Origin: Croceimicrobium hydrocarbonivorans
GTDB lineage: Bacteria; Bacteroidota; Bacteroidia; Flavobacteriales; Schleiferiaceae
Assembly: GCF_014524565.1 (NCBI RefSeq)
Contig: NZ_CP060139.1
Location: 1,805,501 to 1,869,500 of the forward strand
DNA length: 64,000 nucleotides
Reading direction: 5' to 3'
The first letter of the stretch is position 1, and each line of letters opens with the position of its first letter. The notes beneath the pieces were generated by a model. The model made no database searches, was not told the DNA's origin, and was given only the letters and a program-made list of their open reading frames with translations. Positions 1 to 8,106 of the stretch are shown in pieces. The position numbers and the translations under genes were made by a program.

Positions 1-189
1 ATAGATCAAAGAAGAAATTCCAATCAGCAAGGCTACTGCTGCAGCGCGCAACATCAGCCAAGCTTCTCGCTTGGGTTTGGCAGCTTGCTGAGAAGCGGCC
101 ACCTTTTCCCAAACCTTGTCGGAAGGTTTTATTTGATGCTCCTTGAGCTCCTTCTCAAAAAGCGAGTCGATGGGATGCTTGGAACTCAT
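1..189 (-). CDS. Anti-sigma-like membrane protein, N-terminal part (gene runs off the window)
   Basis: The first 63 codons are visible: ATG at 189, reading without a stop to base 1. They give a charged cytoplasmic stretch (DSLFEKELKEHQIKPSDKVWEKV) and then a basic patch and the start of a hydrophobic helix (LMLRAAAVALLIGI). In Bacteroidota a short soluble N-terminus plus one membrane span directly behind an ECF sigma gene is the usual layout of a putative anti-sigma or sigma-associated membrane protein. The start codon lies one base after the sigma factor stop, so the two are almost certainly co-transcribed. No zinc-binding anti-sigma motif is present in the visible part. The function is inferred from context. 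Confidence 0.6.
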   Translation of the reverse strand, partial: MSSKHPIDSLFEKELKEHQIKPSDKVWEKVAASQQAAKPKREAWLMLRAAAVALLIGISSLIY

Positions 190-190
190 A

Positions 191-754
191 TCAGTTATTT
201 TTTGCTAGTAATTCGTATTCACTCAGTTTCTGTTGCAATTGTCGGCGAGCTTTACTCAATTGACTCTTGCTGGTATTTTCGGAGATTTCCAGCATTTCGC
301 CTATCTCCTTATGGTTATAACCTTCAATAGCGAAGAGGTTAAAAACCGTTCTGTATCCGGTTGGTAGTTCATTAATCATCAACATTAAGTGCTCGGCATC
401 GTAGTGATCTTTAACGCTGCTGTGCCCAAATTCCGGGCGACGCTCTTCTTCTACCTCTACAAAAAGATTCTTTTGGTAGCGGATGAAGTTTAGGGCCTCG
501 CGCACCATAATGCGACGAATCCAGGCTCCTAATGCTCCCTCGCCACGGTATTGATCTAGGCGATTGAAGATTTTGATAAAACCATTGGAAAGAACTTCTT
601 CGGCATCTTCCAAATTTTGGGTGTAACGTCGGCAAACGGCCAACATTTCTGAACTGTAACGTTCATATAATTCGCGCTGCGCCTCATGATTCCCGCGAAG
701 GCACTGCTTCACGAGTCTCTTTTCGTTGCTTGGTAGGTTGCGAACTATTCCCAT
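191..754 (-). CDS. ECF-type RNA polymerase sigma factor (sigma-70 family)
   Basis: A 187-residue protein of typical ECF length. Region 2 occupies about residues 30-95 (ending ALGAWIRRIMVREALNFIRYQ) and region 4 about 130-178. Region 4 shows the GYRTVFNLFAIEGYNHKEI helix and the following recognition helix (EISENTSKSQLSKARRQLQ). Group 1 features (regions 1.1 and 3) are absent. It would direct RNA polymerase to a small regulon under control of the membrane protein encoded one base downstream. A perfect flavobacterial -7 element lies about 70 bases upstream. The regulon and inducing signal cannot be read from the sequence. Confidence 0.93.
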   Translation of the reverse strand: MGIVRNLPSNEKRLVKQCLRGNHEAQRELYERYSSEMLAVCRRYTQNLEDAEEVLSNGFIKIFNRLDQYRGEGALGAWIRRIMVREALNFIRYQKNLFVEVEEERRPEFGHSSVKDHYDAEHLMLMINELPTGYRTVFNLFAIEGYNHKEIGEMLEISENTSKSQLSKARRQLQQKLSEYELLAKNN

Positions 755-824
755 TTCTTTGGAGGCTTCAGTAAACTGACACTGCTTGGGCTCCCTCAGG
801 TTGCTTTGAGGGTTGATATTTTTT

Positions 825-832
825 CAAATTTA
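825..832 (-). promoter_or_regulatory. Flavobacterial -7 promoter element for the ECF sigma operon
   Basis: On the minus strand the bases read TAAATTTG, an exact TAnnTTTG element, about 70 bases upstream of the sigma factor start. I could not find a convincing -33 TTG partner at the usual spacing. Confidence 0.5.
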
Positions 833-893
833 CGCTTATTGTCTGAAAATCAGGTCGTTTATTTTCCAAACTCAAGGACCTCTATATCAAAAC

Positions 894-931
894 AAAAAAC
901 CGGAACCCTGCTCCCCTGAGCAAAGTCCCGG
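894..931 (-). terminator. Rho-independent terminator of the 434-aa T9SS protein gene
   Basis: On the minus strand, a GC-rich hairpin (outer arms CCGGGAC/GTTCCGG with one mismatch, inner arms GCTC/GAGC) is followed by a T-rich run. It lies 28 bases after the stop codon at 959. A near-identical copy with a perfect stem follows the next T9SS gene at 2344-2382. Confidence 0.75.
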
Positions 932-1172
932 CTTGACGTAAACAATAATCTAATTAGTCTAGTCCAGCTTTAATACTCTAAAGCGTGAACTACCAATCTC
1001 CAAAATGTACAGACCATTAGTAAACTCTGATAAGTCAATAGTCATATTTTCCTGACCAGTACTTGGAATCCAGCTTCTTAAACTCTGGCCAGAACTATTA
1101 AACAATCGAATGTTTTGTACGCTGCCCTCCCATTCTAATTGAAGTTCATTTTGGACTGGGTTGGGATAAAGC
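898..1172. repeat. Direct repeat copy A: T9SS sorting-domain tail plus terminator
   Basis: About 275 bp aligned without gaps to 2349-2623 (constant offset 1451) with roughly nine mismatches. It covers the terminator, the 3' end of the gene and the last ~70 codons (LYPNPVQNELQLEWEGSVQ onward). Similarity stops abruptly at both edges, while the bodies of the two genes are clearly diverged. Confidence 0.9.
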
Positions 1173-2236
1173 CTTAGCCCAGAGTTTTGCCGATTCTCTT
1201 GCTGGCCGATTGTATTAGTTGGATTTAGATAAAAACATTTATTAAAAGAAAGGCCATTTATGGTATCAAGTCCATTATAAGTTCCAAATAACTGATCTTT
1301 ATTTGCCCGAAGGTTTATCACGGTATAATCATTAATTCCCGGGTTAATAAGCCTAATGTTATTGCCGTCAAACTCCGCTATTCGTTCCCCTCTTGAGAAA
1401 TAGGCTTTAGACTTTAAAATGGTTGGAGCTTCAATGGTCGTTCCAAAACCTTGATAAGGCGGTAGGCTCACGATAAAAACCAAACTATCATTTTGAATTC
1501 TAAAAAGGTCCGGCCCTTTGCGGGTAAATAACTGATTTCCCAGTTGAAATAAGTCTGCATAAAAAGGCCCATGATATCGATCTGTAATCGGATAAGCAAG
1601 ATTCTGCCTAATTGGATAGTCCCAAGTATTGTTCGTCGAATTAAGCCGAACAATACCCGCCGTATTTGAAGACCAAGTGTTGTTTAAATTTCCACATGCC
1701 CATAAATCACCATTAAACTCATGCAGTCCATAAATCGTATCCAAGCTATTTAAGTTTCCCGCTTGATGCAAAGTTCCGTTTTCATAGTACACCACATTAT
1801 AAACTTGCCGAAGGCTATCATGCAGCAAACCAGCTAGATAGGGTTTACCGTCAAAAAAACCAAAAAACCTCGGGACACCATTTATGGAGTCTAAAACCGT
1901 CCAGCTCCCATTTCGATAGCGGCTCAAGGTGGTTTTCATTTTCAGTAATTGAGGTCCACCACTTGTTTCCGCGAAATAGATATCTGAACTATCCACGACC
2001 ATCAAGGCTTGATTCTTAAGATGATTCGCAGGAATAGTTTGCCAGCCATTTTGATCGCCTTTCCAAATAACAAAGTCTGATAAGGGGCTGTTATTTACGT
2101 TTGATAAGGCATAAAAAGTGCTGCTATCTGCTGCAAGATGAATGGAGATTCTGGCTAAAGCAGCTCCGGTTGGAACCGCTTGTTGACACCACAGCTTAGT
2201 GGTTGCAAAAAATATGATAAACAGGTATCGAAGCAT
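959..2236 (-). CDS. Secreted protein with C-terminal T9SS type A sorting domain
   Basis: I start at the ATG at 2236 because it gives a clean signal peptide (MLRYLFIIFFATTKLWCQ); an ATG at 2263 would add nine residues. The body contains repeated short units with W, G and aromatic residues (e.g. LWACGNLNNTWSSNTAGIV), suggesting a beta-propeller-like fold. The last ~75 residues hold LYPNPVQNEL and end GLYILEIGSSRFRVLKLD, the hallmark of T9SS cargo anchored at or released from the outer membrane. It is a paralogue of the next gene (both share LWA-G and a following VRL/DYP stretch) but lacks that gene's central domain. The ligand or role is unknown. Confidence 0.85.
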   Translation of the reverse strand: MLRYLFIIFFATTKLWCQQAVPTGAALARISIHLAADSSTFYALSNVNNSPLSDFVIWKGDQNGWQTIPANHLKNQALMVVDSSDIYFAETSGGPQLLKMKTTLSRYRNGSWTVLDSINGVPRFFGFFDGKPYLAGLLHDSLRQVYNVVYYENGTLHQAGNLNSLDTIYGLHEFNGDLWACGNLNNTWSSNTAGIVRLNSTNNTWDYPIRQNLAYPITDRYHGPFYADLFQLGNQLFTRKGPDLFRIQNDSLVFIVSLPPYQGFGTTIEAPTILKSKAYFSRGERIAEFDGNNIRLINPGINDYTVINLRANKDQLFGTYNGLDTINGLSFNKCFYLNPTNTIGQQENRQNSGLRLYPNPVQNELQLEWEGSVQNIRLFNSSGQSLRSWIPSTGQENMTIDLSEFTNGLYILEIGSSRFRVLKLD

Positions 2237-2343
2237 TCTTAAGATTTTAATAAAAATATACATCTTAAACAGTCTTGCCTATGCCAAATGCGTCAGCGAA
2301 GGATTTTAAAAATTAAGCTTCCTATTCCAAAGTATCATCGAAT

Positions 2344-2382
2344 AAAAAAACCGGGACCCTGCTCCCCTGAGCAAAGTCCCGG
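2344..2382 (-). terminator. Rho-independent terminator of the 765-aa T9SS protein gene
   Basis: On the minus strand a perfect CCGGGAC/GTCCCGG stem with an inner GCTC/GAGC stem is followed by seven T residues, 28 bases after the stop codon. It is part of the direct repeat shared with 894-931. Confidence 0.85.
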
Positions 2383-2623
2383 CTTGACGTAAACAATAAT
2401 CTAATTAATCTAGTCCAGCTTTAAGACTCTAAAGCGTGAACTACCGATTTCCAAGATGTACAGACCATTAGTAAACTCTGATAAGTCAATAGTCATATTT
2501 TCCTGACCAGTACTTGGTGTCCAGCTTCTTAAACTCTGACCAGAACTATTAAACAATCGAATGTTTTGTACGCTGCCCTCCCATTCTAATTGAAGTTCAT
2601 TTTGGACTGGGTTGGGATAAAGC
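2349..2623. repeat. Direct repeat copy B: T9SS sorting-domain tail plus terminator
   Basis: Partner of 898-1172, about 97% identical by eye. The encoded last ~70 residues of the two proteins differ at a single position (I/T in RSW-I/T-PSTGQEN). The two 3' ends look homogenised by recent duplication or gene conversion. Confidence 0.9.
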
Positions 2624-4707
2624 TTCATACTAGGCTCCAGGTTCTCCACCAAACCAATAAACTGAGTAATTAAGGTCTGGGCATGATTGGTATGTACCGG
2701 CGCTTGATAATCGAAATAAATTTCCGCATCATTATCGATAATTGAGCCTAAAGGCAAGGTGGCATCAACACCAATGCTGAACATAAAGTAGCCTTGGCTA
2801 CCTATTAGGTTGGTGGTTGAATCCGGTAAGAGGATGTTGTCGAATGTCCACACCAGAATGCTGTCATCAACAATTTTAAAAGTGTAATTATGACTGGCAC
2901 CTAATAATTTAATGGTAGCGGGATCAAAATAAGATTCCAGAGTATCAACTACCACCACTTTATAAGCAGTATCTGTTCCGGTATTTTGGAAACGAACATG
3001 GTAATCAATTCGATCTAAGCCAGGCAAAGCGCGATCTACATTAGCGGTTTTATCATTCGGATCATAAGCGGCTACAACCTTTGGACAGATGGTATCTGTA
3101 TTATCAGCCATGTAACTATCACTGGCGGGATTTACTATTCGAGCGTTAAAACACACATTATTACCAACACCGGCAGTAGGTTTAAAATGAATGATAACAC
3201 TATGGTCCGTAAAGGATGACATGCTAGGGAATGTGTAAGTATGCACATTTCCGGCCGAAGATGTGGGAGGAGGAAAAGAGTTGATAAACTGAACTCCGCT
3301 TGGTACAATATACTCTACTGTAACTGGGCCAGGTTGATTAGCTCCAGGATTACTCAGGTACAATTCCATGCCTTCAGTAAAGCCTTGACGCACCCGCCAT
3401 CCTCGGAAGTTTCGTAACTGTACACTAAGATCGTTTACTTGATTATGCTCAAATGGTATGTCTAATTGATGATTTTGTCCTAGTCCAATGGTAAAATTCA
3501 ATGCTGTATTACAATTGCTACTAGCTTGTAAATACTTATGCTTAGGATCTAATGATTGAATATTACTAACGGTATAGGAGCCGGGAGGTAAAAGCAAATA
3601 GTAATTATTGGTAGAAGCAACCGTAATAGAATAGGAGCCTAAACTAAGGTCGAAAGAGCCGGTAACAGGCATAGTCTCATTTCCATCTTGAAGGCAATTG
3701 GCATTAGCATCAAAGTAGAAATTACCCTGTACAATGGAGGCCAATTGAATAGGCAACATAAAAATGTAGTTATAAGTCCAATTGTTCCAGGTGGGCTGGT
3801 GAAAACTTACATATAAATTAGACTGAAAATACTCCAGAGAATAGGTTCCGCTAGGCACATTGCTTAAGGACATCATTGCGTTTCCATCAAAAACCTGCAA
3901 ATTGTTACTACTTGTAAAGTAAACCTGATTTCCAGCCTCCGCATAATTGGTCATGAAGGAATTGGATGTGGCGATTTCAATTAAGGAATCATTGCGTATC
4001 TCATAAACACCAGACCAGTATTTTACATATACCTTGTTATTAATGCTGAAAACTGCGCGTGGCCAACCACTGGCGATTACATTCGCCTCTCGCTTTGTGG
4101 CAGGGTAATCAAAAACATTCTGTTGATCATCCAAGCGAACCACCATTGCAGTGTCGTTATTCCACATTTGATTAATCTGACCCGCAGCCCAGAGTTTATT
4201 GTTAATCACATTAATATCCGAAATGGAATCTCCAAAGCTAAGGTCACCCAATTGACTGAAACTACTACCATCCCAACTAATCACGCCAAAAATGCTGCTG
4301 GACGGTGAAAAGTCACCGGCCAAAACTAGGTTACCATTATAAACATCCATATCCTGAATAACACCATTCAACAATGGGCCTACTTGTTGCCAACTGCCAT
4401 TGTTAAAGGTTAAAAGTTTGGTTTCATACCAATTAGCTCCTTGAACAGCCGCGTATACCTGGCCTTGATGGGCCTGAATTTTTAATACCGGATCCGTAAT
4501 TGCCGGCAAACTCGACCAGGAAAGTCCATTCCAACGATGAATAATAGTTTCTTGCGTTTGCCAGACATAGGAGCCGAAATAGGCATAATTTTGATCAGAT
4601 GTGCTGTACAAAGGATGGGCAGGTAAACCCTGACCTACCGGAACTACCACCTGCCCTGAGGAAGACAGCAGTATAAGGCTAAAGATTAGTGTAAATAGAT
4701 TCTTCAT
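2410..4707 (-). CDS. Large secreted T9SS cargo protein with DUF7619-type domain
   Basis: 765 residues. The signal peptide is MKNLFTLIFSLILLSSSGQ. Residues ~20-320 are propeller-like repeats related to the neighbouring gene. A central region follows (NFYFDANANCLQDGNETMP, a SdrD/B-like 'prealbumin' segment). Residues ~555-690 start YDPNDKTANVDRALPG and contain DYHVRFQNTGTDTAYKVVVVD, the conserved Bacteroidota T9SS domain (DUF7619/DUF11-like). The C-terminus carries the type A sorting domain. It would be exported by Sec, cross the outer membrane by T9SS and act at the surface or outside. The specific function is unknown; the layout resembles adhesin-like or structural surface proteins. Confidence 0.88.
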   Translation of the reverse strand: MKNLFTLIFSLILLSSSGQVVVPVGQGLPAHPLYSTSDQNYAYFGSYVWQTQETIIHRWNGLSWSSLPAITDPVLKIQAHQGQVYAAVQGANWYETKLLTFNNGSWQQVGPLLNGVIQDMDVYNGNLVLAGDFSPSSSIFGVISWDGSSFSQLGDLSFGDSISDINVINNKLWAAGQINQMWNNDTAMVVRLDDQQNVFDYPATKREANVIASGWPRAVFSINNKVYVKYWSGVYEIRNDSLIEIATSNSFMTNYAEAGNQVYFTSSNNLQVFDGNAMMSLSNVPSGTYSLEYFQSNLYVSFHQPTWNNWTYNYIFMLPIQLASIVQGNFYFDANANCLQDGNETMPVTGSFDLSLGSYSITVASTNNYYLLLPPGSYTVSNIQSLDPKHKYLQASSNCNTALNFTIGLGQNHQLDIPFEHNQVNDLSVQLRNFRGWRVRQGFTEGMELYLSNPGANQPGPVTVEYIVPSGVQFINSFPPPTSSAGNVHTYTFPSMSSFTDHSVIIHFKPTAGVGNNVCFNARIVNPASDSYMADNTDTICPKVVAAYDPNDKTANVDRALPGLDRIDYHVRFQNTGTDTAYKVVVVDTLESYFDPATIKLLGASHNYTFKIVDDSILVWTFDNILLPDSTTNLIGSQGYFMFSIGVDATLPLGSIIDNDAEIYFDYQAPVHTNHAQTLITQFIGLVENLEPSMKLYPNPVQNELQLEWEGSVQNIRLFNSSGQSLRSWTPSTGQENMTIDLSEFTNGLYILEIGSSRFRVLKLD

Positions 4708-4894
4708 GGTTCTTTAATTTCCAGTGAAAGTATCTATTATCACGCTACAAGCCGCATGCCTACTGGCTTGTACTTAGTAAAGCCCATTAATCATTTAGCA
4801 TTCGCAAAAGGAATATTGACGGCTCGTTAACTCAGTGAAAGTCCAATTCTATCGAATTTGACTTAGAGATAATCCTAAGCTTAATTCCCTAACG

Positions 4895-4902
4895 TACCTT
4901 CG
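4895..4902 (+). promoter_or_regulatory. -7 promoter element upstream of rnr
   Basis: TACCTTCG lies only six bases before the rnr start codon. In Flavobacteriia this variant of TAnnTTTG sits just upstream of the transcription start, so the mRNA would be leaderless or nearly so. No clear -33 element was found. Confidence 0.4.
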
Positions 4903-4908
4903 CATTAC

Positions 4909-7041
4909 ATGAAACCAAAAAGAACGAATAAGCGCCTGAAGCGTTTAGCCAAGATCGAAAAGGCGATTTTGGGGGTCTTAAGAGAAGACCGACTTAAGCA
5001 ATTCAATTACAAACAGATATCTTCCAAGCTTGGCATTAATGATCATACGGAGCGTGACATGGTTCTCCAAGCGCTCGCTTCCCTCCGCAAACAAGATCTT
5101 GTTGAAGAGCCCGAACGTGGCAAATACCGATACAAACACAGCGATCACTTTATAACCGGTAAGGTTGATTTAACCTCCAAAGGTTCGGCTTATGTGATTA
5201 GTGAAGAGCTGGATCAAGATGTTTATATAACTCCCAAAGCCACCCTTAATGCCTTACAAGGCGATTTAGTTAAGGTCTTAATGTACGCTCAAAGGAAAAA
5301 CAAGAAGCCCGAAGGTGAGATTGTTGAAATCCTGGAAAGAGCGCGTACTGAATTTGTTGGCACCATTGAGCTATCTAAGAACTATGGCTTCCTGGTACCC
5401 GATAGTCGTAAAATGCTTGTGGATATCTATATCCCCAAAGAGCATTTAAATGGGGCCAAACACGGCCAAAAAGCAGTGGCTCGTATAACCGATTGGCCAC
5501 CTAAGGCTTCCTCTCCATTTGGTGAGATAACAGAAGTCTTAGGTAATCCCGGCGATCACGAAGTGGAAATTCATTCCATTTTAGCCGAATTTGGTTTACC
5601 ACGAGAGTTCTCCAAAGAGGTAGAGCTTGAAGCCGAAAGCATTCCTGATCAGATCTCGGCCGAAGAGATTAAAAAACGTCGCGACTTTAGAGAGATTCTC
5701 ACCTTTACTATTGATCCGGCCGACGCTAAAGATTTTGATGATGCCATCTCCTTTCAAAAACTGGAAAATGGTAATTATGAAGTTGGCGTACACATCGCGG
5801 ATGTGAGTCATTATATCCTCGAAAACTCCACCCTCGATAAAGAAGCGGTAGAACGCGCTACCTCAGTTTATTTGGTAGACCGAGTAGTGCCGATGCTTCC
5901 AGAAAAGCTTTCGAATGGAGTTTGCTCCTTGCGCCCTCATGAAGAAAAACTTTGCTTCTCCGCTGTTTTTGAAATGAACAGCAATGCGGAAGTACTCAAT
6001 TCCTGGTTCGGTAGAACGGTAATCTACAGCGATCATCGCTTTGCTTACGAAGATGCCCAGGCGGTAATTGAAAGTAAAGAAGGTCCGCTGGCCGAAGAGA
6101 TCAATATCTTAAATGATATGGCCCTAAAAATGCGAGCCGATCGCATGCAACATGGCGCTTTGGCCTTTGATCGGGCGGAAGTGAAATTCCATTTGGATGA
6201 GAATAACAATCCAACCGGAGTGTACTTCAAAGAATCCAAGGAGGCTAATCACCTGATTGAGGAATTTATGCTCTTAGCCAACCGTTCGGTAGCTGAGTTT
6301 ATTGGTAAGAAAGGCAATAAGCCCAGTGGCAAGACCTTCGTTTACCGGATTCACGATGATCCCGATCCGGATAAACTGAGAGACCTGGGAACCTTCGTGA
6401 AGCAATTTGGCTACGAAGTGAGTTATACCAATTCGCGCGCCATCAGCAACAGCTTAAATAAAATGCTGAACCAAGTTAAGGGTAAACCCGAAGACAATAT
6501 GATTTCCAAGCTGGCCATTCGTTCTATGGCCAAAGCCATTTACAGTACCGATAATATTGGGCACTATGGCTTAAGCTTCGAATATTATACGCATTTCACC
6601 TCTCCTATTCGTCGTTATCCGGATGTGATGGTGCATCGCTTATTACAACACTATTTGGATGGAGGACAATCACCTTCTAAGGACCATTATGAAATGCTAT
6701 GTGAGCACAGCTCTGATCGAGAAAGAGTAGCAACCGAAGCGGAACGCGAATCGGTGAAATACATGCAGGTTAAGTTTATGGAAGATAAGGTGGGCGAAAC
6801 CTTTATGGGCACCATTTCCGGAGTAACTGAGTGGGGCATTTTTGTAGAATTGCGCGATAATCACTGCGAAGGAATGATCCGTATTCGTGACTTTAAAGAT
6901 GATTATTATGTCTTTGATGAAGCTAATTTTTGCATCGTTGGCGATCGCTACGGAAAGGTCTTCCAATTGGGAGATAATATTGCCATTCAGGTGAAAAATG
7001 CTGACCTCGAGAAGAAACAATTGGACTTTGTGCCCGTATAA
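4909..7041 (+). CDS. rnr: Ribonuclease R
   Basis: 710 residues, the usual size for Bacteroidota RNase R, a processive 3'-to-5' exoribonuclease that degrades structured RNA. A winged-helix-like N-terminus (~15-75) is followed by two cold-shock OB domains (~80-235). The RNB catalytic domain (~260-590) carries the metal-binding signature DPADAKDFDDAISF and HYGLSFEYYTHFTSPIRRYPD. An S1 domain (~630-705: GETFMGTISGVTEWGIFVEL) ends the protein. The start is the ATG just after a -7 element. It is divergent from the T9SS gene and probably monocistronic or grouped with the next two genes. Confidence 0.96.
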   Translation: MKPKRTNKRLKRLAKIEKAILGVLREDRLKQFNYKQISSKLGINDHTERDMVLQALASLRKQDLVEEPERGKYRYKHSDHFITGKVDLTSKGSAYVISEELDQDVYITPKATLNALQGDLVKVLMYAQRKNKKPEGEIVEILERARTEFVGTIELSKNYGFLVPDSRKMLVDIYIPKEHLNGAKHGQKAVARITDWPPKASSPFGEITEVLGNPGDHEVEIHSILAEFGLPREFSKEVELEAESIPDQISAEEIKKRRDFREILTFTIDPADAKDFDDAISFQKLENGNYEVGVHIADVSHYILENSTLDKEAVERATSVYLVDRVVPMLPEKLSNGVCSLRPHEEKLCFSAVFEMNSNAEVLNSWFGRTVIYSDHRFAYEDAQAVIESKEGPLAEEINILNDMALKMRADRMQHGALAFDRAEVKFHLDENNNPTGVYFKESKEANHLIEEFMLLANRSVAEFIGKKGNKPSGKTFVYRIHDDPDPDKLRDLGTFVKQFGYEVSYTNSRAISNSLNKMLNQVKGKPEDNMISKLAIRSMAKAIYSTDNIGHYGLSFEYYTHFTSPIRRYPDVMVHRLLQHYLDGGQSPSKDHYEMLCEHSSDRERVATEAERESVKYMQVKFMEDKVGETFMGTISGVTEWGIFVELRDNHCEGMIRIRDFKDDYYVFDEANFCIVGDRYGKVFQLGDNIAIQVKNADLEKKQLDFVPV

Positions 7042-7082
7042 AAAACTGTACATTTAAAACCTCAACCGAGCAACTATTGGGA

Positions 7083-7478
7083 ATGGATAGAAAAAGAATG
7101 GAAACCCTGGTTCTGATCGTTGGAACCTTGGTCGTAGCCGCCGCTTTAACCGTCTACTTTGTAATGGGAGACCATCCCAACAAAGCCTTATATGCCAATG
7201 TAATTATTGCTGTTGGCTTCCTCTTCTTTATTGCCTACAATACCATTACGACCTCTGGTTTACAGAAGGAAATTAAAGAGCTTCGTGAGCAATTGGAGGC
7301 TACTAAAAAGGAATTGGAAGACAAGCGTTCTGAAATTGCTCAGTTGCAACAAAACCTTAACGATAAGGACGAAGAATTGAATCAGAAAAACGGAGAAATT
7401 TCGAAGTTAGAATCTGATCTTCAAAGCTTGCAAAAGGAATTCGACGCCCTGAAATCAGAGCAAGAGGCTAGCGAATAA
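7083..7478 (+). CDS. Small membrane protein with C-terminal coiled coil
   Basis: From the ATG at 7083 (a TTG at 7077 would add two residues) the protein is 131 residues. Two hydrophobic helices (LVLIVGTLVVAAALTVYFVM and ANVIIAVGFLFFIAYNTI) are followed by a heptad-rich coiled coil (~residues 60-131) with many Glu, Lys, Gln and Leu. I do not recognise a named family. The architecture suggests an inner-membrane scaffold or oligomerising protein with a cytoplasmic coiled coil. It starts 41 bases after rnr and ends 16 bases before the LysE-type gene, so the three may be one transcript. Confidence 0.7.
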   Translation: MDRKRMETLVLIVGTLVVAAALTVYFVMGDHPNKALYANVIIAVGFLFFIAYNTITTSGLQKEIKELREQLEATKKELEDKRSEIAQLQQNLNDKDEELNQKNGEISKLESDLQSLQKEFDALKSEQEASE

Positions 7479-7494
7479 ACCTAAAAAGCCAGCG

Positions 7495-8106
7495 GTGGAG
7501 ATTCTCTACGCCTTTCCCCTTGGACTTAGCCTCAGTTTCGCGGCTGGTCCTATTTTCTTCGTAATTATTGAAACCAGTATAAGCAAGGGTAAAGCTGCTG
7601 CTTTAAGCTTGGATATTGGTGCCGTGCTGGCGGATATTTGTTTTATCCTGCTGGCTTATTTTGGTAGTAGACCCTTATTGGAAAACCTGAAATCCAACCT
7701 TTGGATTGGCATTGGCTCCGGGCTGGCTGTAATGGCCTTTGGAGCGTATTACCTCCGCAAATCTTCCAATCAAAGTCAATTTAATTCCACTTTGAAACTC
7801 GACACCAAAGGCTTACTCCTGGTCAAAGGTTTCTTGCTCAACTTCCTCAATATTGGCGTGCTGCTTTTTTGGCTGGCCACTACCGTTACCATTGGAAACT
7901 TAGTCGACAATGAACCCAGAAGAATGGTGCTGTTTTATGCAACCACAATTGGGGTTTACCTTTCAATAGACTTCCTTAAAATCTACTTTGCCAGCCGCTT
8001 TAAAGAAAAACTGGCTGGCAAAGGAATGCGTATTATCGAAAAAGGAATTTCCCTAATCCTGATTGGCTTTGGGCTGTTTATTGCCCTGCGCGCGATCTGG
8101 ACTTAA
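7495..8106 (+). CDS. LysE/RhtB-family amino-acid exporter
   Basis: 203 residues with a GTG start. The N-terminus LGLSLSFAAGPIFFVIIETSISKG matches the LysE/RhtB pattern (G-x-x-GP in the first helix followed by a conserved polar loop). About six membrane spans are visible. Family members export amino acids or their analogues by proton exchange; the substrate cannot be told here. It is convergent with the M1 peptidase gene, and the two stop codons interlock in TTAA at 8103-8106. Confidence 0.85.
   Translation: MEILYAFPLGLSLSFAAGPIFFVIIETSISKGKAAALSLDIGAVLADICFILLAYFGSRPLLENLKSNLWIGIGSGLAVMAFGAYYLRKSSNQSQFNSTLKLDTKGLLLVKGFLLNFLNIGVLLFWLATTVTIGNLVDNEPRRMVLFYATTIGVYLSIDFLKIYFASRFKEKLAGKGMRIIEKGISLILIGFGLFIALRAIWT

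Noticed and set aside
6697-7053. Antisense frame of 118 codons under rnr
   Set aside because: Shadow of the RNase R S1 domain; no composition or motif support.
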